Shown: piece by piece, positions 1 to 7,183 of the stretch | Numbering within the stretch: position 1 is the first letter of the stretch | Layout: each line of letters opens with the position of its first letter | NCBI GenBank assembly: GCA_002506535.1 | Contig: DAXT01000015.1 | Span: 1 to 12,730 of the forward strand | Source of the DNA: Methanothrix harundinacea | GTDB lineage: Archaea > Halobacteriota > Methanosarcinia > Methanotrichales > Methanotrichaceae | Direction of reading: 5' to 3' | Length of the DNA stretch: 12,730 nucleotides | Translations under genes and position numbers: made by a program | Notes under the pieces: generated by a model | What the model was told of the DNA's origin: nothing | The model's input: only the letters and a program-made list of their open reading frames with translations | Database searches by the model: none

Positions 1-16
1 CATATCATGATCATAG

Positions 17-697
17 TCATATCATATCTTCTCTCGCCATATAATCGACGATATCGTAGAACCCCGGACCGAAATCCTGGTCCGATACGTAGTCGGACTC
101 ATCCTTCAGCTCCGGGACGGCGTTTGCGACGGAGGCTCTAAACCCCGCGACCCTGAACATGGGAAGGTCGCTCTTGCTGTCGCCGACGGCAGCCACCTCC
201 TCCCGGGAGAGGCCGAGCCGGTCCATCACCTTCGCCAGGGCCCGCCCCTTGTCTATCTTCCGATCTTTTATATGGACGGCAAATCCGCTGTCTATGAGGT
301 CGGCGGGGATGCCCCAGCTCTCCAGGAGGGATCCCGCCTCCTCGAGGTCGAAGTTCGCCTCGACGACGAGATCGGTGATCCTGTACCGGGAGTCCTTCTT
401 CTTTAAGGGGTAGACCTCCTTGAGGCGGCGGTACGCCTCCTGGCAGATGGCAGGGTCGGATAAGAGCTCCATCTCCCCCTCCCCCCAGGATACGACGCCG
501 CCGTTCTCGGCGATGAAGGTCTTGGAGGTCCCCAGGAGGACCGCCGCAGCCCGGCTGAAGCAGTGGACGTTTCCTGTCACAAGGATCACCTCTGCGAGGG
601 CGTTGAGCCTTCCCACCGCCTCCACCGCCTCCGGGGATAGATGCCTTTGATCGTCGGTGATCGTACCGTCAATGTCAATGGCGACGGCCCTGATCAA
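17..697 (-). CDS. pgp: Archaeal-type phosphoglycolate phosphatase (HAD superfamily)
   Basis: This 226-residue protein is a HAD-superfamily sugar phosphatase of the archaeal phosphoglycolate phosphatase / sucrose-phosphate-phosphatase-like group, expected to dephosphorylate 2-phosphoglycolate in the cytoplasm with Mg2+. The N-terminal motif I is D-I-D-G-T with the nucleophile D8 and general acid D10. Motif II is V-T-G-N (residues 40-43), E-N-G-G follows at 64-67, the motif III lysine is probably K150 (D-K-G), and motif IV is G-D-S-K-S-D at 172-177. The cap domain lies between, roughly 80-145. The length is typical of the family. The start is TTG, overlapping the radA stop as TTGA, so translation is probably coupled to radA; no ATG in the same frame lies close by. 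The exact substrate cannot be read from sequence, because this subfamily is hard to separate from related sugar phosphatases. Confidence 0.85.
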   Translation of the reverse strand: MIRAVAIDIDGTITDDQRHLSPEAVEAVGRLNALAEVILVTGNVHCFSRAAAVLLGTSKTFIAENGGVVSWGEGEMELLSDPAICQEAYRRLKEVYPLKKKDSRYRITDLVVEANFDLEEAGSLLESWGIPADLIDSGFAVHIKDRKIDKGRALAKVMDRLGLSREEVAAVGDSKSDLPMFRVAGFRASVANAVPELKDESDYVSDQDFGPGFYDIVDYMAREDMI

Positions 698-1674
698 TCC
701 ATCAACCCCGGCGTCGTCACCGTGAAGACCGCCTCGCCGTCGGGGAGGTTGGGCGAGTCGATGAGCCTTGCGATCCTCTTCTCGCCCTTGGACTTGCGCA
801 GGTATATCCTGAAGGTGGCGGTGTGGCCGACGATGTGGCCTCCCACCGGCTTTGTGGGGTCGCCGAAGAAGGCGTCGGGCTTGGCCATCACCTGGTTTGT
901 CACCAGGACCACGGCGTTGTTCAGGTCCGCAAAGCGCATCAGGGTGTGTAGGTGCTTGTTGAGCTTCTGCTGCCGGTCGGCGAGGGTGCCCCGGCCGACG
1001 TACTCCGCCCTGAAGTGGGCGGTGAGGGAGTCGACGATGAGGAGCCTCACCGGCCTTCCTGACTTTTTCAGCTTCTCAGCGAGGTCGAGGGCGGACTCGG
1101 CGAGGAGGATCTGGTGGTTGGAGTTGTAGGCTCTAGCGACGTGGATGTTCTTCAGGAACTCCTCGGGGTTCCATGGTTTATCCGTATCAGGAGATGGGGG
1201 GAGTCCCTCCACCATCTGGACGATCCTCTCGGGCCTGAAGGTGTTCTCGGTATCGATTATTATGACGGAGCCGTCGAGGCCACCCAATTCTCCTGACAAT
1301 TGGACGTTCACCGCCACCTGGTGGGCCACCTGGGTCTTCCCCGACCCGAACTCGCCGTATACCTCCACGATCGACTGGGTCTCAAACCCCCCGCCCATCA
1401 GGGCGTTGAAGGTCTCGCTGCCCGTCGTCACCTTCCCGACGAGCTTTCTCTTCTCCATCACCTGATCGCCGGTCTCAAAGCCGCCGATGTCTGCGGCCTC
1501 CCGGGCGGAGGCGATGATCTTCGCCGCCGTCGACTCCCCTACGTCGGCGCAGGCCGCAAGCTGCGCCGGCGAGGCGACCGCCAGGGCCTCGACGCTGGCA
1601 AACCCCGCCTCCCTAAGCTTCTCCGCCGTGGCGGGACCCACCCCGGAGAGATCTTCCAGTAATATCTCAGCCAT
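694..1674 (-). CDS. radA: DNA repair and recombination protein RadA
   Basis: RadA is the archaeal RecA/Rad51-family recombinase: it forms ATP-dependent filaments on single-stranded DNA and performs strand exchange. The 326-residue length matches the family. An N-terminal helix-hairpin-helix region spans about residues 5-60 (L-S-G-V-G-P-A-T-A-E-K-L). A conserved linker and polymerisation region follows at about 70-95. Walker A is G-E-F-G-S-G-K-T at 107-114 and Walker B is L-L-I-V-D at 211-215. The DNA-binding L1 and L2 regions fall around 222-235 and 262-285 (N-Q-V then D-P-T-K-P-V-G-G-H). The start is ATG with GGTG four bases upstream. It sits 50 bp after the RPA-like gene, so a single-stranded-DNA-binding protein and the recombinase are probably co-expressed. 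The gene appears complete and unremarkable. Confidence 0.97.
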   Translation of the reverse strand: MAEILLEDLSGVGPATAEKLREAGFASVEALAVASPAQLAACADVGESTAAKIIASAREAADIGGFETGDQVMEKRKLVGKVTTGSETFNALMGGGFETQSIVEVYGEFGSGKTQVAHQVAVNVQLSGELGGLDGSVIIIDTENTFRPERIVQMVEGLPPSPDTDKPWNPEEFLKNIHVARAYNSNHQILLAESALDLAEKLKKSGRPVRLLIVDSLTAHFRAEYVGRGTLADRQQKLNKHLHTLMRFADLNNAVVLVTNQVMAKPDAFFGDPTKPVGGHIVGHTATFRIYLRKSKGEKRIARLIDSPNLPDGEAVFTVTTPGLMD

Positions 1675-1724
1675 AATTCACCAATCCCGAACGGATCTAT
1701 TACGCCATCTCAGCCTTAACCCCT

Positions 1725-2831
1725 TTACTCGGGCGGGGCGAAAGTAACCCTGCTCCTCCACCCGCAGGAGAGCTCCGCCTCGCCGTTCCACCCGGATTTT
1801 GCGAGGCAGTCGCGGATATCTATCCGGGAGCCGAGGTCGATCTTCTCTATCAGATTGACGTGATCGTTCCAGAGGGCCACCCTCACCCGTCCCGTATCGT
1901 CGGAGACGTATATGTTGGCGACTCTGCCGACGGTCCCGTCGTCCCGGCCGAATTCCCGGACCTCCCCCAGGCCGGAGACGAACCCGGATATGCTGCAGGT
2001 CGATCCTGGCTGGACCTCGGATACGGGGGTGATCTTCTCCTGGTAGTCGACGGTGACCTCGCTCTTTCTCACCGTCGAGTACCCCCCGGCCTGGATCTCC
2101 ACTATGCCGTACCTCTCCCGGGAGAGGACGTTCGCGACCTCCAGGGTCTCGCCCGCTTCGATCTCCATATTGGCCATCTCGTTCCAGAGGGTGAGCCTGA
2201 TCTTGCCGGTCTCGTCGCCGAGGGTGACGGACCGGACGAGCCCTACCGTCCCGTCCCGCCGGGCGAACTCCCGGACCTCGCCGGGGTCGACGACCTTCCC
2301 CAGGACGGTGATCTCCCCCATGTCGGCCCGGATCTCGGAGATCTTGTAAGCCTCAACCCTCATCTGGATATCGGCCTCCACCTCTTCGAGGCCCCCCCGG
2401 TCCATCGTCACCTCCGTCCCGAAGTACCCCTCCCGGGTGAAACCCCTCACCCTGAAGGTCTGGCCGACGGCTATCTCTCCTTTCGTCACAGGCTCCACGA
2501 GGTCGTCCCAGAGGACGATCCTGACCGTCCCCGTCTCGTCGCCTATGGACAGGTTCGCGACCCTTCCGACGGACCCGTCGCTCCTGGGAAACTCATGGAC
2601 CTCCGAGATGGATGCTATTTTGCCTAGGAAGGTGACCTTCCCGGTCTCGGGCCTGATCCGGTCTACCTTAAGCTCCATCTCGCCAAACTCTCGGGCGACG
2701 AGCATCGCCGCGGTCCTCCGGTCGCAGAGCTCCCCCATCAGGGAGACCTTCTCCTCGACCCGGGCTTCGAACTCCTGGGGCGAGATATGGCCGGATATAT
2801 GCTCGTAGATCTCGCCTATCTCCCGGTCCAT
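1725..2831 (-). CDS. RPA-like single-stranded DNA-binding protein with three OB folds
   Basis: This 368-residue protein belongs to the archaeal replication protein A family, which coats single-stranded DNA in replication, repair and recombination. After a helical N-terminal segment (about 1-50) come three OB-fold units at about 55-150, 163-258 and 268-366. Each carries a near-identical core: E-V-x-E-F, then D-G-x-V-G, then D-x-T-G-x-(V/I)-R-(I/L/V), then L-W. The repeats are visible in the DNA too (around 1890-1960, 2200-2280 and 2530-2610). No zinc-finger cysteine cluster is present, so it resembles an RPA1-type subunit rather than the zinc-finger RPA2/RPA3 type known from Methanosarcina. 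I chose ATG at 2831 because GGTGG lies just upstream (minus strand) and the product then starts M-D-R-E-I; a 20-residue Arg/Pro-rich upstream extension to 2891 would overlap atwA and looks non-coding. Ten bases separate it from the atwA stop. Confidence 0.88.
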   Translation of the reverse strand: MDREIGEIYEHISGHISPQEFEARVEEKVSLMGELCDRRTAAMLVAREFGEMELKVDRIRPETGKVTFLGKIASISEVHEFPRSDGSVGRVANLSIGDETGTVRIVLWDDLVEPVTKGEIAVGQTFRVRGFTREGYFGTEVTMDRGGLEEVEADIQMRVEAYKISEIRADMGEITVLGKVVDPGEVREFARRDGTVGLVRSVTLGDETGKIRLTLWNEMANMEIEAGETLEVANVLSRERYGIVEIQAGGYSTVRKSEVTVDYQEKITPVSEVQPGSTCSISGFVSGLGEVREFGRDDGTVGRVANIYVSDDTGRVRVALWNDHVNLIEKIDLGSRIDIRDCLAKSGWNGEAELSCGWRSRVTFAPPE

Positions 2832-2841
2832 GGACCCACCT

Positions 2842-4566
2842 TCAGGCCTTCCCCGCCGTCTTCTTTGGGGCGTCCTTGAGGTAGGCGGCATCGCACCTGG
2901 ATATGAAGAGGTCGCAGACCTCTTCGGGGTCGCTGTCCGAGAGTATCGCGCCGCCGTCGATGAGGACCGCCCTGTGGGATATCTCCCGGACGAAGTCTAC
3001 GTGGTGGCTGACGAGGAGGATTGTGTTTTCGAACTCGGCGTTTATCCTCTTTATGGCGTTGGATACCTCCCGGAGGGTTATGGGGTCGATATCGCCGAAG
3101 GGCTCGTCGAGGATGAGGATATTGGGGTTCGACGCCAGGATGAGGGCCAGGGACGCCCTCACCTTCTCGCCGCCGCTGAGCTGGTGGGGGTACTTGTCCA
3201 GGACCGAGATGTCCAGGTCCAGGACCTTGAATATCGGCTCGGCGTACCTCCTCGCCTCCGTCGCCGGAAACCTCGGGAAGAGCTCGCCGAAGATCCCGGT
3301 GGTGAGGCCGAGCTTATCCAGGACCCCTTTTGCCTCCTCCTCCGTCATGTCGGTGAGGGTGTAGATGACGTCCAGGAGCTTGTCGCTGATCCCGAGCTCC
3401 TCCGCCACCGACCTGGCGTGATCGATGACGTCCTGCCCCTTCACCCCCATCTTGTAGCCGATCTGCTCAAGGATCGTCTCCCGGGGCATCAGGGCGAACT
3501 CCTGGTACATTATGCCCAGGTTTCTCCTGACCTCCATCCTCTCCCGGGAGTACTCCACCATATCGACCCAGCCGTCTCCTAGCCTGTAGAAGACCGCCCC
3601 CTCGTCAGGTTTGGCTATCCCCTGAATTATCTTCAGGAGGGTCGTCTTCCCCGAGCCGCTGGCCCCTATTAAAGAGGTGATCTCCCCCTCCCTTATCTCC
3701 AGGTTCAGATCCTCGATCTTCAGGATCTCCCCGGTCCCGACTAGGTAGTTTCTCTTCCGCAGCCCCACGATCCTGATGGCGGGGGGGGCGTCCCGCCTCG
3801 GGACGAGGGGGTCTGCCTCGCCGAGGAGGGAGAGGAACCGGTCCAGGACCTCGCCGGGCTCGCCATCATCCTGGATCTCTCCCCGGTCGAGCCAGATCAG
3901 CCTCTCCGCCAGGTACCGGTGGACCTCCGGGAGGTGGGAGACTACGATGGTGGTGATCCCGAGCTTTCTGTTGACGTTCTTGATGGCGTCGAGGACCTCC
4001 TGTTTGGTGGCGGGGCACGCCATCGTCGCCGGCTCGTCCAGGAGGAGGAGCTTGGGCTTCTTCGCGAGCTGTCTTGCTATCAAGAGCCTCTGCTTCTCGC
4101 CGCCGCTGAGGATGGTGGCGAGCTGCTTCGCCTTCTTCTCAAGCCCCACCACCTTCAGGTACTCCATCGCCTCCGACATAACCTCTTCATATTCGTGGTC
4201 GTACTTCGTGGGGATCGTCTCGTAACCGGTCTTGCGGGAGTGGATTCGCTTCGCCACGTTCTTCAGGGCGGACTCGGTCCAGAGGCCGAAGTCCCTCTGG
4301 AGGTGGATGGCGGTGACCTGCCTCTGTCTGGCAACAGTCTCGGGATCCGATTCCGGGGTTATAACGAGGCCGTCTATCTCGATCCTTCCGGAGTCGAAGG
4401 TCTCGACGCCCCGGAGGATCTTCATGAGGGTGCTCTTGCCGCTCCCGCTCTTACCTACGATTCCGAGGATCTCACCATCTCTGGTGGTGAAGCTCACGCC
4501 TTTCAGGGCCTCCACCCGGCCGTCTTTGATCTGGTAGACTTTGGATAGGTTCTCAACCTTTAGCAA
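2842..4566 (-). CDS. atwA: Methyl-coenzyme M reductase activation component A2, tandem ABC ATPase
   Basis: The 574-residue protein carries two ABC ATPase domains and no membrane segments, the signature of component A2 of the methyl-coenzyme M reductase activation system. In methanogens this protein helps reduce the Ni centre of cofactor F430 to the active Ni(I) state in an ATP-dependent way. Domain 1: Walker A G-K-S-G-S-G-K-S at 38-45, signature L-S-G-G-E-K-Q at 153-159, Walker B L-L-L-L-D-E-P at 173-179, switch histidine H211. Domain 2: Walker A G-A-S-G-S-G-K-T at 301-308, signature L-S-G-G-E-K-V at 463-469, Walker B ending D-E-P-F-G-D-I-D around 487-494, histidine H521. An insert of about 100 residues separates Walker A and signature in each domain. 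The start is TTG, supported by a strong GAGGAGGT seven bases upstream. An eight-base C run at 3781-3788 is in frame. A UvrA-like or uptake ABC protein is less likely given the layout. Confidence 0.92.
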   Translation of the reverse strand: MLKVENLSKVYQIKDGRVEALKGVSFTTRDGEILGIVGKSGSGKSTLMKILRGVETFDSGRIEIDGLVITPESDPETVARQRQVTAIHLQRDFGLWTESALKNVAKRIHSRKTGYETIPTKYDHEYEEVMSEAMEYLKVVGLEKKAKQLATILSGGEKQRLLIARQLAKKPKLLLLDEPATMACPATKQEVLDAIKNVNRKLGITTIVVSHLPEVHRYLAERLIWLDRGEIQDDGEPGEVLDRFLSLLGEADPLVPRRDAPPAIRIVGLRKRNYLVGTGEILKIEDLNLEIREGEITSLIGASGSGKTTLLKIIQGIAKPDEGAVFYRLGDGWVDMVEYSRERMEVRRNLGIMYQEFALMPRETILEQIGYKMGVKGQDVIDHARSVAEELGISDKLLDVIYTLTDMTEEEAKGVLDKLGLTTGIFGELFPRFPATEARRYAEPIFKVLDLDISVLDKYPHQLSGGEKVRASLALILASNPNILILDEPFGDIDPITLREVSNAIKRINAEFENTILLVSHHVDFVREISHRAVLIDGGAILSDSDPEEVCDLFISRCDAAYLKDAPKKTAGKA

Positions 4567-4572
4567 TATAAA

Positions 4573-4580
4573 AACCTCCT
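4573..4580 (-). promoter_or_regulatory. Strong Shine-Dalgarno site of atwA
   Basis: The minus strand reads GAGGAGGT ending seven bases before the TTG at 4566. It is the best match to the anti-Shine-Dalgarno sequence in the window and decides in favour of the TTG start, because no ATG or GTG codon in this frame lies nearer. Confidence 0.75.
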
Positions 4581-4691
4581 CATATCTTCATCTCGACAAT
4601 TCTGGAATTTGACGTAAATTTTTTGGTGGCTCTTCATATCATGTCGCGTTTCGTCTTGCTGAGCCTTCAGCCGACATCCAGCAGTTTGGGC

Positions 4692-4748
4692 CTTCGACGG
4701 ATCGAAGACTTGAGATCGGTCGGAAGATCAACCCGGTGCCGACCGATC
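4692..4748 (-). terminator. Two hairpins just after metG, possible 3' end signal
   Basis: A 10-bp perfect inverted repeat, GATCGGTCGG (4714-4723) and CCGACCGATC (4739-4748), is separated by 15 bases and begins nine bases after the metG stop. Next to it lies a second, smaller hairpin, CTTCGA-CGGA-TCGAAG (4692-4707). No clear oligo-T tract follows on the minus strand, so intrinsic termination is not shown. The structures could instead stabilise or process the metG 3' end, or sit in a long atwA leader if transcription continues. Confidence 0.4.
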
Positions 4749-4756
4749 CGGCAACC

Positions 4757-6790
4757 TCATCGGATTCTGGTACCCGGGGGGACAGCCCTCTCCGGGACGA
4801 GCAATACGGCGGAGCCGTCCTGTTCTCCCGCCAGGAGCATCCCCCGGGATTCGACGCCGAAGAGCCTGGCGGGCTCGAGGTTCGCCAGGACTACGATATT
4901 TCTCCCCACAAGGTCCTCGGGACGGTGGGTCTTTGCGATCCCGGCCACGATCTGTCTATCTTCAGACCCGATATCGACGATGAGGCGGAGGAGCTTCTCT
5001 GACCCCTTTATCGGCTCTGCCTCTTTTACCAGGGCGGTTCTGATGTCGAGGCGCTGGAAATCTTCGAACTTTATGGAGTCCAACTTCTCTTCCTCCTTCT
5101 CTTCCCCCTTCTTTTCCTTCTTCGCCTCGAGGCCTGCTATCCTCTCTCTGAATATATCATCGAGGTCTGCTACCATCGCATCGTCCATCTTATCGAAGAT
5201 GTGCTCGGGAACTGCGAGCCTCCTTCCCGCCTCTACGGGGATGAGGGCGTCGTCGAAGAGGGCTTCTGCCGCCGTACCCGGTAGGCCAAGCTGCCTCCAG
5301 GCCGACTCCATCTTTTCGGGCATCACAGGCTGGAGGAGGATCGCCAGAGCCTTTCCTATCTGGAGGCAGTTCTTCAGGACGGCGCCGCACCTCTCCCGAT
5401 CGACCTTGGCGAGCTTCCACGGCTCGTTCGCCTGGAAGTAGACGTTCCCGTAGTCTGCGAGGGCCATGGCACCGTCGGCGAGCTTCTTGAACTCGTACTC
5501 TGCCAGGGCTGACTTCACCTCGGCGATGGAGGCCTCGATCTTCGCCGCCACCTCCGGGTCTATGTCGCCTGCGGGGACGGCCCCGTCGAAGTTCTTGGTG
5601 GTGAAGGTGACGGTCCGGTTGACGAAGTTTCCCAGGGCCCCCACCAGCTCGCCGTTGACCTTCTCGGCGAAGATCTTCCAGGAGAAGTTCAGCTCTTTTG
5701 TATGGGAGGTGTAGGATGCGAGGTAGTACCGCAGGAGGTCGGGGTGGAGCCCCTTATCCAGGTAGTCGTCGATCACCCAGACGACGTACCCCCGGCTCTT
5801 GGAGAAGGTCTTGTTGTCGATCTTCAGCATCCCGCTCGCCACGACGGCGGAGGGGAGGGTGTAGCCCGCCCCCTTCAGCATCGCAGGCCAGAAGATGCAG
5901 TGGTGGTAGACGATGTCGCCTCCGATGAAGTGGACGATCTGCGACGGCCTCCTCCAGTACCCCTCCCAGTCGCCTCCTGCCCGCAGGGCCCACTCTTCGG
6001 TGAAGGATATGTAGCCGATGGGGGCGTCCACCCAGACGTATACGACCAGCTCTTCATCTCCGGGGAACTTCACCCCCCAGTCGAGGTTTCTGGTGATGCA
6101 CCAGTCTTTCAGCTCCTGCCTGACCCACTCCAGGGCGTAGTTTCTGGCGTTCGTCGTCCCCCCAAGGTTCTGGAGGTAATCGATGAGAAAGTCGCTGAAC
6201 GTCGATAGCCGGAAGAAGTAGTGCTTCTGGGTGCGGTATCCGGCCTCGGACCCGCAGACCTTGCATAGAGGGTCGGCGATCTCGCCGGGCTCCAGGTGGC
6301 GGCCGCACCCCTGGTCGCACTCGTCCCCCCGCGCGGGGGAGCCGCAGTAGGGGCAGGTCCCCTCCACGTATCTATCGGGGAGGGACCGGTCGCAGGATGG
6401 GCAGTAGGCCAGCTGGATATCCTTCTCGTAGACGTGCCCCTCCTCCATCAGGGCCTCGATGATCGACCGGGTCCGGCGGTGGTTTGAGGGGTCGTCGGTA
6501 TTTCCGAAGTAGTCGAACTCGATCCCCATCCGCCGGAAGACGTCGTCGAAGTGGTGGTGGTATCGGGTCACAAGCTCTGTGGGGGTCGTCCCCCTCTCCT
6601 CGGCGTTGACGACGATGGGCGTCCCGTGGGAGTCGGAGCCGCAGACGAAGAGGGGGTCGCGGCCTATCTTCTTTTGCCCCCGGACGTAGATGTCGGCGGG
6701 GACGTAGGTCCTGAGGTGGCCGATGTGACAGGGGCCGTTGGCGTAGGGCAGTCCGCAGGTTACGAGTATGGGAAGTTCGGATGGAGCCAA
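4757..6790 (-). CDS. metG: Methionyl-tRNA synthetase
   Basis: This 677-residue class I aminoacyl-tRNA synthetase charges tRNA-Met. The HIGH motif is H-I-G-H at 22-25. The KMSKS equivalent is F-S-K-S-R-G at 329-334, following M-L-K-I-D-N-K-T. The zinc-knuckle insertion has cysteines at 130/133, 146/149, 158/162 and 176/179, the two-knuckle pattern of long archaeal-type enzymes. After the helical anticodon-binding domain comes a charged Lys/Glu linker (about 556-570). A fused C-terminal tRNA-binding OB domain of the Trbp111/EMAP type follows (about 573-677, with F-E-D-F-Q-R-L-D-I-R). Some archaea encode that domain separately, so the fusion is worth noting. The start is TTG; AGGTG lies seven bases upstream at 6798-6802 (minus strand). 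The gene has its own promoter region and a hairpin downstream, so it is probably a single-gene transcript. Confidence 0.97.
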   Translation of the reverse strand: MAPSELPILVTCGLPYANGPCHIGHLRTYVPADIYVRGQKKIGRDPLFVCGSDSHGTPIVVNAEERGTTPTELVTRYHHHFDDVFRRMGIEFDYFGNTDDPSNHRRTRSIIEALMEEGHVYEKDIQLAYCPSCDRSLPDRYVEGTCPYCGSPARGDECDQGCGRHLEPGEIADPLCKVCGSEAGYRTQKHYFFRLSTFSDFLIDYLQNLGGTTNARNYALEWVRQELKDWCITRNLDWGVKFPGDEELVVYVWVDAPIGYISFTEEWALRAGGDWEGYWRRPSQIVHFIGGDIVYHHCIFWPAMLKGAGYTLPSAVVASGMLKIDNKTFSKSRGYVVWVIDDYLDKGLHPDLLRYYLASYTSHTKELNFSWKIFAEKVNGELVGALGNFVNRTVTFTTKNFDGAVPAGDIDPEVAAKIEASIAEVKSALAEYEFKKLADGAMALADYGNVYFQANEPWKLAKVDRERCGAVLKNCLQIGKALAILLQPVMPEKMESAWRQLGLPGTAAEALFDDALIPVEAGRRLAVPEHIFDKMDDAMVADLDDIFRERIAGLEAKKEKKGEEKEEEKLDSIKFEDFQRLDIRTALVKEAEPIKGSEKLLRLIVDIGSEDRQIVAGIAKTHRPEDLVGRNIVVLANLEPARLFGVESRGMLLAGEQDGSAVLLVPERAVPPGTRIR

Positions 6791-6811
6791 ATCAGAACAC
6801 CTGGCGGAGCT

Positions 6812-6842
6812 ATGGGAAACCTCCCTGATATACGTTTCCCAT
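6812..6842 (-). promoter_or_regulatory. Inverted repeat over the putative metG TATA box
   Basis: Perfect 9-bp arms ATGGGAAAC (6812-6820) and GTTTCCCAT (6834-6842) flank 13 bases. On the minus strand the spacer begins with TATATC, so GTATATC is preceded by GGGAAAC, a plausible BRE/TATA pair. Transcription starting about 25 bases downstream would fall near 6804, just before the metG ribosome-binding site at 6798-6802. The geometry fits an operator whose occupancy would block TBP/TFB binding. The operator role is inference. Confidence 0.5.
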
Positions 6843-6854
6843 CTCGAAAGATGG
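6839..6854. repeat. Small hairpin CCATCT-CGAA-AGATGG
   Basis: A six-base perfect stem, CCATCT/AGATGG, closes a four-base CGAA loop. It overlaps the right arm of the 9-bp inverted repeat by four bases, so the two structures are mutually exclusive as cruciform or RNA folds. It would lie upstream of the expected metG transcript start, so a DNA-site role is more likely than an RNA one. Confidence 0.35.
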
Positions 6855-6999
6855 AGCGGCCGTCGGGAAGGAGAGGGTATCTGCAGATGATTCGCAGGCA
6901 GGTCCCACCGCCTCTCCTTGCCTTGCGTCTCTCATTGCCCGCGCCTCTCCGGGCTGGGGGCTTCGGATCAGACCGCAAGAATTGAGAGGAAGCAAATTA

Positions 7000-7007
7000 C
7001 TTATATC
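7000..7007 (+). promoter_or_regulatory. Putative TATA box of filR1
   Basis: The sequence CTTATATC at 7000-7007 is preceded by the A-rich GCAAATTA, resembling an archaeal BRE plus TATA box. Initiation would be expected near 7028-7032. That gives filR1 a leader of about 155 nt before the ATG at 7184. The match is good but no transcript data support it. Confidence 0.45.
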
Positions 7008-7183
7008 ATAGGTAAATAGGAATTCGGCAGGCTGCGATGGGGTCATCCCGGACGCTCTCAATCCGGTCACAACTTCAGTCAGTTTGGTCACTTCTGTTGG
7101 GTCGATCCCTGATCATATCTTCATCGACAGGCCCATCAAGAATAACGGATCTTCGAGGCGATATAGACGGATGGGGTGTGGAG

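Larger units (their letters stand above)
6791..7183. promoter_or_regulatory. Divergent metG/filR1 control region (393 bp)
   Basis: No protein gene is convincing here. Going from metG to filR1 it holds the metG ribosome-binding site (6798-6802), a 9-bp inverted repeat over a TATA-like element (6812-6842), an overlapping small hairpin (6839-6854), a GC-rich stretch, a TATA-like box facing filR1 (7000-7007), and about 150 bp of apparent filR1 leader. An open frame extends upstream of filR1 to 7037, but its codons lack the character of the rest of the gene. The published work on M. harundinacea reports that FilR1 binds its own promoter, so a FilR1 site is expected somewhere in this stretch; I cannot pinpoint it. 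Confidence 0.6.

Noticed and set aside
1860..2627. Plus-strand open frame of 255 codons opposite the RPA-like gene
   Set aside because: Its Asp/Leu/Pro-rich repeats mirror the three OB-fold repeats of the real gene on the minus strand.
2830..3582. Plus-strand open frame of 250 codons opposite atwA
   Set aside because: Low-complexity Val/Asp/Leu/Arg composition typical of an antisense frame, and atwA is certain.
4623..5441. Plus-strand open frame of 272 codons
   Set aside because: It lies opposite metG, is Ser/Arg-rich and lacks any domain; it is a by-product of GC-rich coding DNA on the other strand.
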